Shown: piece by piece, positions 17,553 to 25,764 of the stretch
How positions within the stretch are numbered: position 1 is the first letter of the stretch
Layout: each line of letters begins with the position of its first letter
DNA from: an uncultured Saprospiraceae bacterium
GTDB taxonomy: Bacteria; Bacteroidota; Bacteroidia; Chitinophagales; Saprospiraceae
DNA: 33,757 nt
Assembly: GCA_937930625.1 (NCBI GenBank)
Contig: CALHBW010000282.1
Location: 1 to 33,757, forward strand
Direction of reading: 5' to 3'
Position numbers and translations under genes: made by a program
Notes under the pieces: model-generated
What the model was told of the DNA's origin: nothing
The model's input: the letters and a program-made list of their open reading frames with translations, nothing else
Database searches by the model: none

Positions 17553-17878
17553 ATGCAGTCACAACAAAATACAACATTCCACTCCGCCCACAAAAACCAC
17601 TTCGCAAACTCTTCCCGGACTTAGAAGCCCTCTATATGCCTGATGAGGCATTAGAAGAACTCGCGAATGGCATGAAAGAATACAAACGTCAGGCGACAAA
17701 GAATGACAGCAAAGTCATCAGCAATGGCATCAGTATATTCAGTCAATTTTTGGCGCATGACATCACCTTTGAAAGCAGTTCCGCTCAAGGGGCAGTTCAA
17801 TCAGGCAAGTCGTTTTCAAAACGCTACGAAGCAGACGGCAAAGTATGGCACGACCTCCAACGCAATACACTACTATGA
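17553..17878 (+). pseudogene. Frameshifted, truncated haem peroxidase-like gene remnant
   Basis: Frame 1 from 17553 MQSQQNTTFHSAHKNHFA, then shift to RKLFPDLEALYMPDEALEELANGMKE...SNGISIFSQFLAHDITFESSS; resembles the N-terminus of animal-type haem peroxidases (LFPDLPP..., GQFLDHDITFD); rest of the enzyme is missing. Confidence 0.65.
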
Positions 17879-19713
17879 AAAAAGCACGCTACAAAAGAAA
17901 TAAACCCACACACGGCAACGAAGAAAAGCAAGCAAAACCTTTCTTCGCCAAAGCCAATGATACTGCTGTGCAGGCTAAAGCCGAACAACCTTTCTTCCAG
18001 GCAAAATTAGCCATTGGACGTCCCGGTGACAAGTACGAAAAAGAAGCCGACAACGTAGCCGACGCCGTAGTAAATAACAGCGGAAGTGCAGCACCCGCCA
18101 TACAGCAAAAAGAAATCAGCAGCATACAACGTTCTACTTTGGCTTCGCCCGAAAAAGACGAAAAACTCTCTACTGCCGAGCAGAGAGTGGAAGAAGATAA
18201 AATGATACAAAGCAAGGAAGAAGAGGAGATGCCCTTGCAGAAAATGGAGGAAGAAGAACCAATACAAGCAAAAGAAGAAGAGGAAATGCCCGTGCAGAAA
18301 ATGGAGGAAGAAGAACCAGTACAAGCAAAAGAAGAAGAGGAGCCTGATGTACAAACCAAAGCAGCCAACACCCCGAATACAGTAAGAACGAATCTCAGTC
18401 AGAAAATCAATCAAAAAAGCGGACGAGGCAAACCCTTAGCAGGCAAAACTCGCACGGAGATGGAATCTGCTATTGGAGCAGATTTCAGCGATGTCAATAT
18501 TCATACTGATAGCGATGCTCAGGATATGAATAAAGAGCTACACGCACAGGCGTTCACGCATGGAAAAGATGTATATTTCAATTCGGGCAAATATAATCCT
18601 GAAACCACAGAAGGAAAGCGATTACTGGCGCATGAATTGACGCATGTAATTCAACAGAAAGGAGGAAAAATTGACAATATTCAAAGACTTAGTGCAGATG
18701 ATGTAACCGGCGAAATGATCGGGAGAACTTTTCAATTAGTAGAAGACTTAGGTGGAATAAAGAAAGGGACGAAAATCGTTATTTTGGACTGGGAGGACAA
18801 TAAATCTCAAGCCTACGGATATTATATCAATGATAAGGGTAGCAAGATTAAAACAATGATCAATAAACATATTTTAGAACCTGTGTACAACAAAGAAGGA
18901 GGGGTAAGTAAATATGAAGTTGGTCTTGGAGGTCAGAAAAGTGCAGTCAAAAAATCACAGCAAAAAATTGACGATTGGAAAGCGAAAGAAGGTGAATACA
19001 AAAAAAATAAGCAGTTGTGGAAGGATGAACTAACAAGATTAGAGAGCTTACATGTGAAGCGAGAAAAATTAATGAGCCAGATGCTTGTGAGAGAAACCAT
19101 GTATAACAGATTTGATGCAGACATAAAAACGTGGGTAGATTTTTATAACAAAAAATACGCCCCCAAAACAAAGTTGAGCTATAACATCGTCAAATCCATT
19201 CTATTTCAGGAAACCCGGATGGGCACAAGTGGCGAGCATCTGGAAAAACCTCCTTACGACTACGCTTCAGGTAAAAAACATCCTATCAGAAGTCGCTTCA
19301 ACTTAGGGCAGGTCATTGATTCTTATGGACCACAACAATATTTGATGATTAAAGAGATGGCACCTGCTATTTATAAAAAATATGGTTTTGATAAATTTGA
19401 AAAAGGAGCGAAATGGAAAGGAATGACTAATGAAGAATGGGCAGATGAAGGTATTCTGACAGCAGCTAAAGAATTTTCAAAATTAAAGGACAAAGGTGAA
19501 AATTTGATGGGCAATAAAGGCGATTTATTCTTTGATTATGGTTTTTGGATCAGGGCTACGGTCAGATGGTTGTTTGAAAAATATTTTATAACCAAAAACT
19601 GGGAAGAAGCTGTCAGAGCCTACAACGGAAGTGGAAAACGCGCCGAAAATTATAAAAAAGCAGTGACGACCAGAGCAAATAACCAAGGAACGATAAATGT
19701 AGGCAACAAGTAA
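17875..19713 (+). CDS. eCIS core domain (DUF4157) effector with C-terminal lysozyme/transglycosylase-like domain (putative)
   Basis: MESAIGADFSDVNIHTDSDAQDMNKELHAQAFTHGKDVYFNSGKY...LLAHELTHVIQQ core; C-terminal IVKSILFQETRMG, FNLGQVIDSYGPQ, EEAVRAYNGSGKRAENYKKAV resemble SLT-fold hydrolases; ATG at 17875 preferred over 17845. Confidence 0.8.
   Translation: MKKARYKRNKPTHGNEEKQAKPFFAKANDTAVQAKAEQPFFQAKLAIGRPGDKYEKEADNVADAVVNNSGSAAPAIQQKEISSIQRSTLASPEKDEKLSTAEQRVEEDKMIQSKEEEEMPLQKMEEEEPIQAKEEEEMPVQKMEEEEPVQAKEEEEPDVQTKAANTPNTVRTNLSQKINQKSGRGKPLAGKTRTEMESAIGADFSDVNIHTDSDAQDMNKELHAQAFTHGKDVYFNSGKYNPETTEGKRLLAHELTHVIQQKGGKIDNIQRLSADDVTGEMIGRTFQLVEDLGGIKKGTKIVILDWEDNKSQAYGYYINDKGSKIKTMINKHILEPVYNKEGGVSKYEVGLGGQKSAVKKSQQKIDDWKAKEGEYKKNKQLWKDELTRLESLHVKREKLMSQMLVRETMYNRFDADIKTWVDFYNKKYAPKTKLSYNIVKSILFQETRMGTSGEHLEKPPYDYASGKKHPIRSRFNLGQVIDSYGPQQYLMIKEMAPAIYKKYGFDKFEKGAKWKGMTNEEWADEGILTAAKEFSKLKDKGENLMGNKGDLFFDYGFWIRATVRWLFEKYFITKNWEEAVRAYNGSGKRAENYKKAVTTRANNQGTINVGNK
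18217..18360. repeat. 57-bp (19-aa) acidic tandem repeat, two full units plus a partial
   Basis: EEEEMPLQKMEEEEPIQAK / EEEEMPVQKMEEEEPVQAK / EEEEPDVQTK. Confidence 0.95.
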
Positions 19714-19718
19714 AAGCT

Positions 19719-20156
19719 ATGTTAAAAAAAATGATTTTTGCTTTATCAGTAATACTTATTGCTGCTTGTGTAAATACCAAATCCGTAGAAGATGAACCTT
19801 CTTGGCGTTTCAGTTATGACTTCGACAAAGATGAAAAAAAGGATAGCATTAACTACACCGACACCGGCGGAGCGCATTGCTGTTATCGATTAAAAGTCAA
19901 TCTAAGCTCATTACAGGAAGAAATTGAAATCCCGTACTTGATAGAAGGAGGATATATGATTTTTGATTTAAGTAAACCAGATAATTTTAATATTTATGAC
20001 GCAGATGAAGACGGCCTCCCGGAAATATATTTTAAAGGAGAATACGTTGGAGCCGAAACAGAAAATTCCGGGGAGATAGAGCAAATTTATGTGGATTTTG
20101 AAAAAAGAGAAAAATATTACAATTTTGTAAAATATAAAAATTTGAAAGAAGAATAA
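19719..20156 (+). CDS. Small lipoprotein; putative periplasmic immunity protein for the upstream PG-hydrolase-like effector
   Basis: MLKKMIFALSVILIAAC lipoprotein signal/lipobox; starts 5 bp after the effector stop; FDKDEKKDSINYTDTGGAHCCYRLKVNL. Confidence 0.6.
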   Translation: MLKKMIFALSVILIAACVNTKSVEDEPSWRFSYDFDKDEKKDSINYTDTGGAHCCYRLKVNLSSLQEEIEIPYLIEGGYMIFDLSKPDNFNIYDADEDGLPEIYFKGEYVGAETENSGEIEQIYVDFEKREKYYNFVKYKNLKEE

Positions 20157-20159
20157 GGA

Positions 20160-21491
20160 ATGACACCAAATCAAACCAATCTTAATAACATCACCAATGA
20201 CCTTTCCACCATTCTAAAAGAAAGGCTAAACACCTATTTCCAACCTGAAAATAACCCCGTGACACAAAGCAGTTTTACCCCAAACGGACAATTGAAAAGC
20301 TACGCAAAACTATTCAACCAACAAAGCGTATCCAAAGAAGAATACACCCTCACTTTAATGGCATTAGTCGCACATGTCCAGCCCCATTTTTTCGATACAA
20401 TCATTCAAGAATTTATGCCCAATGGCGGCGATTTTCCGCAATTTGGTGGTGTACGGGGCAAGAATTTCAGAGGCTTTATACCAACCGGAGAAACAGCTTT
20501 ATTCGTATTGGCAGGAGAAGATTTGGAGAAACGAACAACTATACAAGAACTCTTTAGTCCCGACCACTTTTTCAATAAAAAACGCATCCTCTGGCTCGAA
20601 GATACACCGCCCGGCGAACCACGCATGAGCGGAAAAATCATCCTCTCTCCCGAATACATAGAACTGCTGACAACCGGAAAAGTCAGCCGCCCGCGCTTTA
20701 GCCTCAACTTCCCTGCTCAACTTCTTGAAACACAAATGGAATGGGATGACCTCATATTATCAGAAGACACTTTTCAGCAAATCCGCGAACTGGAAATCTG
20801 GCTCAAACACGGAAATACCTTGATGAACGATTGGGGTATGGGGCGCAAACTCAAACCCGGCTATCGTGTTCTGTTTCACGGTCCGCCCGGCACGGGGAAA
20901 ACGCTGACCGCCTCGTTATTAGGCAAATATACCGGACGCGATGTGTTCAGAATCGACCTGTCTATGGTCGTATCCAAGTTCATTGGAGAAACTGAAAAAA
21001 ACTTAGCGAATCTGTTTGCGAAAGCAGAAAATAAAGATTGGATATTATTCTTCGATGAAGCAGATGCACTGTTTGGCAAACGAACTTCAGTCAAAGATGC
21101 CCATGATAAATATGCCAATCAGGAAGTTTCTTATTTATTACAAAGAGTGGAATCCTATAATGGCTTGGTCATTTTGGCGACTAATTTTAAAAGCAATATT
21201 GACGAAGCCTTCACCCGTCGCTTCCAGTCTTTTATTGCTTTTCAACTTCCCCGCCCCGTAGAGCGATTAAAAATCTGGGAAAAAGCCTTTCCTACACAGA
21301 TACAATTGGCAGATGATGTGCAATTAAGCTCAGTTGCACAAAGCTACGAAGTCTCCGGTGCACAAATTATGAACGTTGTACAATTCTGCTGCCTTCGTGC
21401 TTTGGAAAATAATTCAAATACTATCTCCTTTAAAGAAATCAGAGACGGTATCCAAAAAGAATTTAATAAAGAAGGGCGTATTTTACGTTGA
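20160..21491 (+). CDS. AAA+ ATPase of the eCIS operon (Afp15-like)
   Basis: Walker A GPPGTGKT, Walker B ILFFDEADALFG, sensor LATNFKSNIDEAFTRRF; immediately follows the lipoprotein gene. Confidence 0.88.
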   Translation: MTPNQTNLNNITNDLSTILKERLNTYFQPENNPVTQSSFTPNGQLKSYAKLFNQQSVSKEEYTLTLMALVAHVQPHFFDTIIQEFMPNGGDFPQFGGVRGKNFRGFIPTGETALFVLAGEDLEKRTTIQELFSPDHFFNKKRILWLEDTPPGEPRMSGKIILSPEYIELLTTGKVSRPRFSLNFPAQLLETQMEWDDLILSEDTFQQIRELEIWLKHGNTLMNDWGMGRKLKPGYRVLFHGPPGTGKTLTASLLGKYTGRDVFRIDLSMVVSKFIGETEKNLANLFAKAENKDWILFFDEADALFGKRTSVKDAHDKYANQEVSYLLQRVESYNGLVILATNFKSNIDEAFTRRFQSFIAFQLPRPVERLKIWEKAFPTQIQLADDVQLSSVAQSYEVSGAQIMNVVQFCCLRALENNSNTISFKEIRDGIQKEFNKEGRILR

Positions 21492-22046
21492 ATTAAGTTG
21501 ACGTTAGTAATTAGTTGATTAGTTAATTGGTTATTAGTTAGTTATGCTATATCTGTACTGCAAAAGCCCCTACTTTTATGAAGAGAGTATTTTGTGAATA
21601 AAAACAAATCCTAAAATAATGTTAATTAAAAAGAGTGTGACACACATAAGTGGATTCATAATATTAGGCGCATAGCGTCGGCACACTTTGTAACCGACGA
21701 TTAGCCCCACAACTTCCTAAGCCGCATAGCGGCGGCACTATTAAAATCGGCGTATTAAGGGGGACGACGCTACGCGCCTTTTTCGGTTAGTGAGACATTC
21801 TGTGTTACAAATAGTATCGACGCTATGCGCCTACAAAGTACATTGTTATATTAAACTTCCACCAATGTGTGTCACACTCAATTAAAAATGATTGGTTTTC
21901 ACAAAAAAAAAGAGATAAAATATTATTTCATGTAAAAACGTATTTATTTTTACTCACAAAACAAGCCACCTTTTGCAAGGTTGAGCATCAATAACACCTT
22001 GACTAACAACTAATTAACCAATCAACTAATCACGTCAATTTAATTT
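21491..22046. repeat. Inverted repeat pair enclosing about 450 bp
   Basis: Left arm 21491-21543 (aattaagttgacgttagtaattagttgattagttaattggttattagt) and right arm 22000-22046 (actaacaactaattaaccaatcaactaatcacgtcaatttaatt) are imperfect reverse complements. Confidence 0.75.
21633..21879. mobile_element. Nested palindromic (MITE-like) element
   Basis: Perfect 15-bp TIR gagtgtgacacacat (21633-21647)/atgtgtgtcacactc (21865-21879); inner perfect 16-bp pair taggcgcatagcgtcg (21665-21680)/cgacgctatgcgccta (21818-21833); inner taaccga/tcggtta. Confidence 0.75.
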
Positions 22047-22050
22047 GGGG

Positions 22051-22200
22051 TTATTAATGACAATGTCTTCGCCAAATTGATAATTAATTAAAAATAATAC
22101 TTTGTATTTTATTTGTTATTAATGATTTATAAAAATAAAAAACAATAAACTATTTTCTATGAATTTGCAATTATTCATTTGGCGAACACATTAATATAAC
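22051..22200. mobile_element. 150-bp MITE-like element
   Basis: Ends ttattaatgacaatgtcttcgccaaattgataatta and caattattcatttggcgaacacattaatataac are imperfect inverted repeats. Confidence 0.6.
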
Positions 22201-22262
22201 ACTTCCGGAAAATACGCAGAAGAACCTCACTAATTACTAACCCCAATTTAATACGGGAGTAA

Positions 22263-22652
22263 ACTAAGTACATTGTAAATTAAATAAGTTGATTTTTTTT
22301 GAAATGTAAAATGTAAAATAATAAATGTAAAATGTAAAAGTTGTAGGACGCGAGGCTAACGTATTTCTTGGCTACCCGTCTAAGTTTGCTTTCGGGATAC
22401 TACTCGTCTGACGAAGGTTTTGTAAAATGTAGTGATTTGTCTCATAAAATATTCGTACTGAATAAAGGGATTCGTCTGACGAGTCTTCATTTAGGCAAAG
22501 TTAGACGGATAGCCTATTTCTTTCGTATTTAATTGATTTTAAAGTTATTAAAAATAATAATAAAAACACTTTGTACACGTACTGCAAGCACTTTTATATT
22601 TTACATTTATTATTTTACATTTTACATTTATTTAATTTACAATATACTTAGT
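22263..22652. repeat. Inverted repeat element interrupted by MITE-like copy 2
   Basis: actaagtacattgtaaattaaataa...aaatgtaaaatgtaaaataataaatgtaaaatgtaaaag (22263-22340) versus its near reverse complement at 22591-22652. Confidence 0.8.
22370..22514. mobile_element. MITE-like element copy 2 with 8-bp target-site duplication
   Basis: TIR ggctacccgtctaagtttgc / gcaaagttagacggatagcc (18/20 complementary); flanked by tatttctt at 22362-22369 and 22515-22522. Confidence 0.85.
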
Positions 22653-22871
22653 TCTACATTAAGACTCTAAAAGAACTTGATTATCAGTTATTTGTGTATG
22701 TTTTAGTTGATTTTATTTAAATGAAAAATAAATACATTTAATTAATTTAAATTTAAAATACACACTGCACGAATTAGTTAGTTTTGCAGTCGTTTTATTA
22801 TTAAAATGAACATTTAAATCGCGCTGATATAACTCTCTGAAAGTCAATAAATCAAGAGTCTTAATGTAGAA
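22652..22871. mobile_element. 220-bp inverted-repeat (MITE-like) element
   Basis: Perfect 17-bp inverted repeat ttctacattaagactct (22652-22668) / agagtcttaatgtagaa (22855-22871). Confidence 0.65.
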
Positions 22872-23031
22872 TTAGTGAATTAAAACAATACGATGTTATA
22901 TAAAATATGAACGAACTTCACGCTTTTTTTCTTACCTTGAACCCGTTTGGCAACAACGAAATATCAAGCTGAAGGTGACTTTAGATAAACAATGGTTGCC
23001 TAATTCAAAATCACTTTTTCTAACTTAGTGT

Positions 23032-24132
23032 ATGGAGAATATTAATTCTTTGGCAGTGCTCAAACGAGCAATTGATAGCTCTATTACGGGAGTGGTTATT
23101 GCCGATAATACTTTGCCCGATATGCCGCTTACCTATGTCAATCCGGCTTTCGAGACCTTGACGGGCTATTCGGCAGAGTTTAGTGTAGGTAGGAATTGTC
23201 GTTTTTTGCAAGGTCCGGATACGGATAAAAGTCAAGTTGATAAGCTAAAAGCAGCCATCAATACAGGCAAAGCATGTAAGGTTATTTTGCTGAACTATAA
23301 AAAAGATGGTACAAAGTTTTGGAATGAATTGAGCATCTCACCTATTGAGGAAAGCGGTAAAGTTGTTGGTTTTGTGGGGGTTCAAGATGACATTACGGCA
23401 CGATTGGAGGTAGAACAGGCATTGGTAAAAGCAAAACAAGATGCGGAAGCTGCGAATAATTCAAAGGCTGATTTTCTGTACGTAATCAACCATGAATTGA
23501 GGACACCACTTACTGTAATGTTGGGCAATATTCCGCTGCTGACTGACCCGAATGACTTGCCTGATGCTGAGGAAATCGCTGAAATTGCTGTGGATATTGA
23601 AGAGGCTGGTCAGCATTTACTCAAGCTTATCAATGAATTATTGGATCTTTCGAAGATAGAAGCCGGGAAATTGACATTGGTCGTCCAACCCATTTCAATT
23701 TCCAACTGCATCCGCGAAACATTAAGTTTAGTACAATCTCTAATTACCAAAAAGGAGCTGGAACTGGTGCAAGAAATCGAAGATTTCAGTTTTATGGGAG
23801 ATCCGATTCGAATGAAGCAAATCATTATTAATTTGATTGGTAATGCTGTGAAATTTACGAAAACGGGACGTATCACGATAATTACACAAGTTGTTGGAAA
23901 CCAAGGGAAAATGACGATAAGAGATACAGGGTGTGGTATTGAGCCTGAATATCTCAAGAAAATATTTGAAGTATTCAAACAAGCCGATAGCTCATCTTCT
24001 CGCTCTGCAAGTGGCTCAGGATTGGGCTTGGCAATTTCTAAAAAACTCATCGAATTGCACGGTGGCAATATTAGTGTGGAAAGTGAGTACGGAGTTGGAA
24101 GTGATTTTCACATTACCGTTCCTCTATTATAA
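23032..24132 (+). CDS. LOV-domain (PAS) sensor histidine kinase
   Basis: LOV motif VGRNCRFLQGPDTD; H-box INHELRTPLTVMLGN; N-box NLIGNAVKFT; RDTGCGI, GSGLGLAIS. Confidence 0.9.
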   Translation: MENINSLAVLKRAIDSSITGVVIADNTLPDMPLTYVNPAFETLTGYSAEFSVGRNCRFLQGPDTDKSQVDKLKAAINTGKACKVILLNYKKDGTKFWNELSISPIEESGKVVGFVGVQDDITARLEVEQALVKAKQDAEAANNSKADFLYVINHELRTPLTVMLGNIPLLTDPNDLPDAEEIAEIAVDIEEAGQHLLKLINELLDLSKIEAGKLTLVVQPISISNCIRETLSLVQSLITKKELELVQEIEDFSFMGDPIRMKQIIINLIGNAVKFTKTGRITIITQVVGNQGKMTIRDTGCGIEPEYLKKIFEVFKQADSSSSRSASGSGLGLAISKKLIELHGGNISVESEYGVGSDFHITVPLL

Positions 24133-24137
24133 AATTT

Positions 24138-24512
24138 ATGGAAAATAAAACAATCCTCATTGTAGATGATGATGAGCGAATCGTCAGAATGTTTAGACGG
24201 CGATTAAAAAAAAATGGATTGGTCATACACACCGCCGAAAATGGTAAATTGGGACTGGAAATGGCTACTGAATCGCAACCTGATATGATATTGATGGACA
24301 TTCGAATGCCCGTGATGGATGGCTATGAAATGGTCAAAACTTTACGAGCCCAAGGCTACCAAAAACTCATTATAGCCTGCACTGCTTCTGTACGTGCCCA
24401 AGATTCAGAAAGAACAATAGTAGCGGGGTGCGATTACTTTTTGCCCAAACCCGTAGGAACTGATTTTGAGGATATTATCCAAAAATTGCTCAAAGAGTAC
24501 GAAACGCCATAA
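24138..24512 (+). CDS. Single-domain CheY-like response regulator
   Basis: ILIVDDDERIVRMF, MILMDIRMPVMDGYEM, ACTAS, PKPV receiver signature. Confidence 0.9.
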   Translation: MENKTILIVDDDERIVRMFRRRLKKNGLVIHTAENGKLGLEMATESQPDMILMDIRMPVMDGYEMVKTLRAQGYQKLIIACTASVRAQDSERTIVAGCDYFLPKPVGTDFEDIIQKLLKEYETP

Positions 24513-24547
24513 TTACTCCGTTTATTCACCATGTAAAACTCAATGAA

Positions 24548-25672
24548 ATGTATAAATTACTGATTATTGATGACCAGAAAGGTATCTTGCAGATGCTCAG
24601 AAGGCGATTCACTAAACTTGATTATGAGGTCTTTACAACTGATGATAAAGATGAAGCCCTCCAAATACTTGAATCTGAAATTATAGATTTAGTATTGCTT
24701 GATTACATGATGCCGGAAGTTTCGGGCTTTGATTTCTTTTTATATTTTAACGAAAAATACGACCTTCCTGTTATTATGATGACGGCGTACTCTTCTATTA
24801 ATCTGGTCATCGAATTTATGAGAAACGGCGGTACTGATTTTGTAGAAAAACCTATTGATGTAGAAGTCCTTCACTTGCGAATTGAACGAGCTATCAAACA
24901 GCATCTGAATGTTAAACGCCAAATAAACGCCAGGCAAAAAGCACAATCCAATCTAAAAGAAACTAACCTTGCCTTATTGGAAAAAACAGAAAAACTGGAG
25001 GAAAAAAATGAACAACTTGATGCTTTTACGGCTACTGTCTCACATGATTTGAAGGCACCTATTCGGAGTATTATAGGTTTTATCGACCTTCTAAAAAGAG
25101 AATTAGATGTTGAAAAAGCAGGAAAAGACGTACAAAAATATTTTGAATTTATTGAAGAAGGCACAACGAAAATGAATGAGTTGATTACCCAGTTGCTAAA
25201 TTTTGCCAAGATGAAGGAGTTGGACGAAGAAATCGAACCTATTGATGCACAAGAGTTAGTCACTGAAATCGTTAATTCAATCAATATTAATACACCACAT
25301 AATGCCCAAATCAGTATTGGTTTGCTTCCCAAAGTAAAAGGAGATGCAACCCTCATTCGTCAGGTTTTTTTCAACCTTATTCATAATGCTGTCAAATACT
25401 CTCGCACAAAAGAAAAACCTACGGTCAACATTACTGCCGATAGGGGGGAAGATGAGACGATATTTGCAATCAAAGATAATGGCGTAGGCTTTAATATGGA
25501 ATACACCGTTCGCTTATTCAATATGTTTGTACGATTACATTCCGACGAATTTGAAGGTACAGGAGTAGGACTTGCCAATGTCAAACGCATCATCGAACGC
25601 CATAACGGACGTATCTGGGCATTGGGCGAAGAAAATAAAGGAGCAACTTTTTATTTCACCTTACCTGATTGA
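24548..25672 (+). CDS. Receiver-histidine kinase (N-terminal REC, C-terminal HisKA/HATPase)
   Basis: LLIIDDQKGILQML, LVLLDYMMPEVSGFDF, VEKPID; then TATVSHDLKAPIRSIIGFIDLL, NLIHNAVKYS, KDNGVGF, GTGVGLANVKRII. Confidence 0.9.
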   Translation: MYKLLIIDDQKGILQMLRRRFTKLDYEVFTTDDKDEALQILESEIIDLVLLDYMMPEVSGFDFFLYFNEKYDLPVIMMTAYSSINLVIEFMRNGGTDFVEKPIDVEVLHLRIERAIKQHLNVKRQINARQKAQSNLKETNLALLEKTEKLEEKNEQLDAFTATVSHDLKAPIRSIIGFIDLLKRELDVEKAGKDVQKYFEFIEEGTTKMNELITQLLNFAKMKELDEEIEPIDAQELVTEIVNSININTPHNAQISIGLLPKVKGDATLIRQVFFNLIHNAVKYSRTKEKPTVNITADRGEDETIFAIKDNGVGFNMEYTVRLFNMFVRLHSDEFEGTGVGLANVKRIIERHNGRIWALGEENKGATFYFTLPD

Positions 25673-25764
25673 GCGTTTCTTATTTATCGCAAACTACTGG
25701 TTTGATTCGTCATTGATAGACAATTAAAAATTACAGTAAGTTATTCATTATTAATTAGTTAAAT

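Noticed and set aside
17636-17878. 80-aa ORF as an independent functional gene
   Set aside because: Better explained as the shifted frame of the peroxidase-like remnant; it has only the start of the family and a frameshift.
17889-18414. Antisense ORFs of 160 and 135 aa opposite the acidic repeat
   Set aside because: Ser/Phe/Leu-rich products are the mirror of the GAA/GAG-rich tandem repeat on the coding strand.
1-22522. Composite transposon carrying the whole eCIS
   Set aside because: The eCIS operon must extend left of the window (sheath, tube and other genes are missing here), and no transposase is seen; the two MITE-like copies may be independent insertions.
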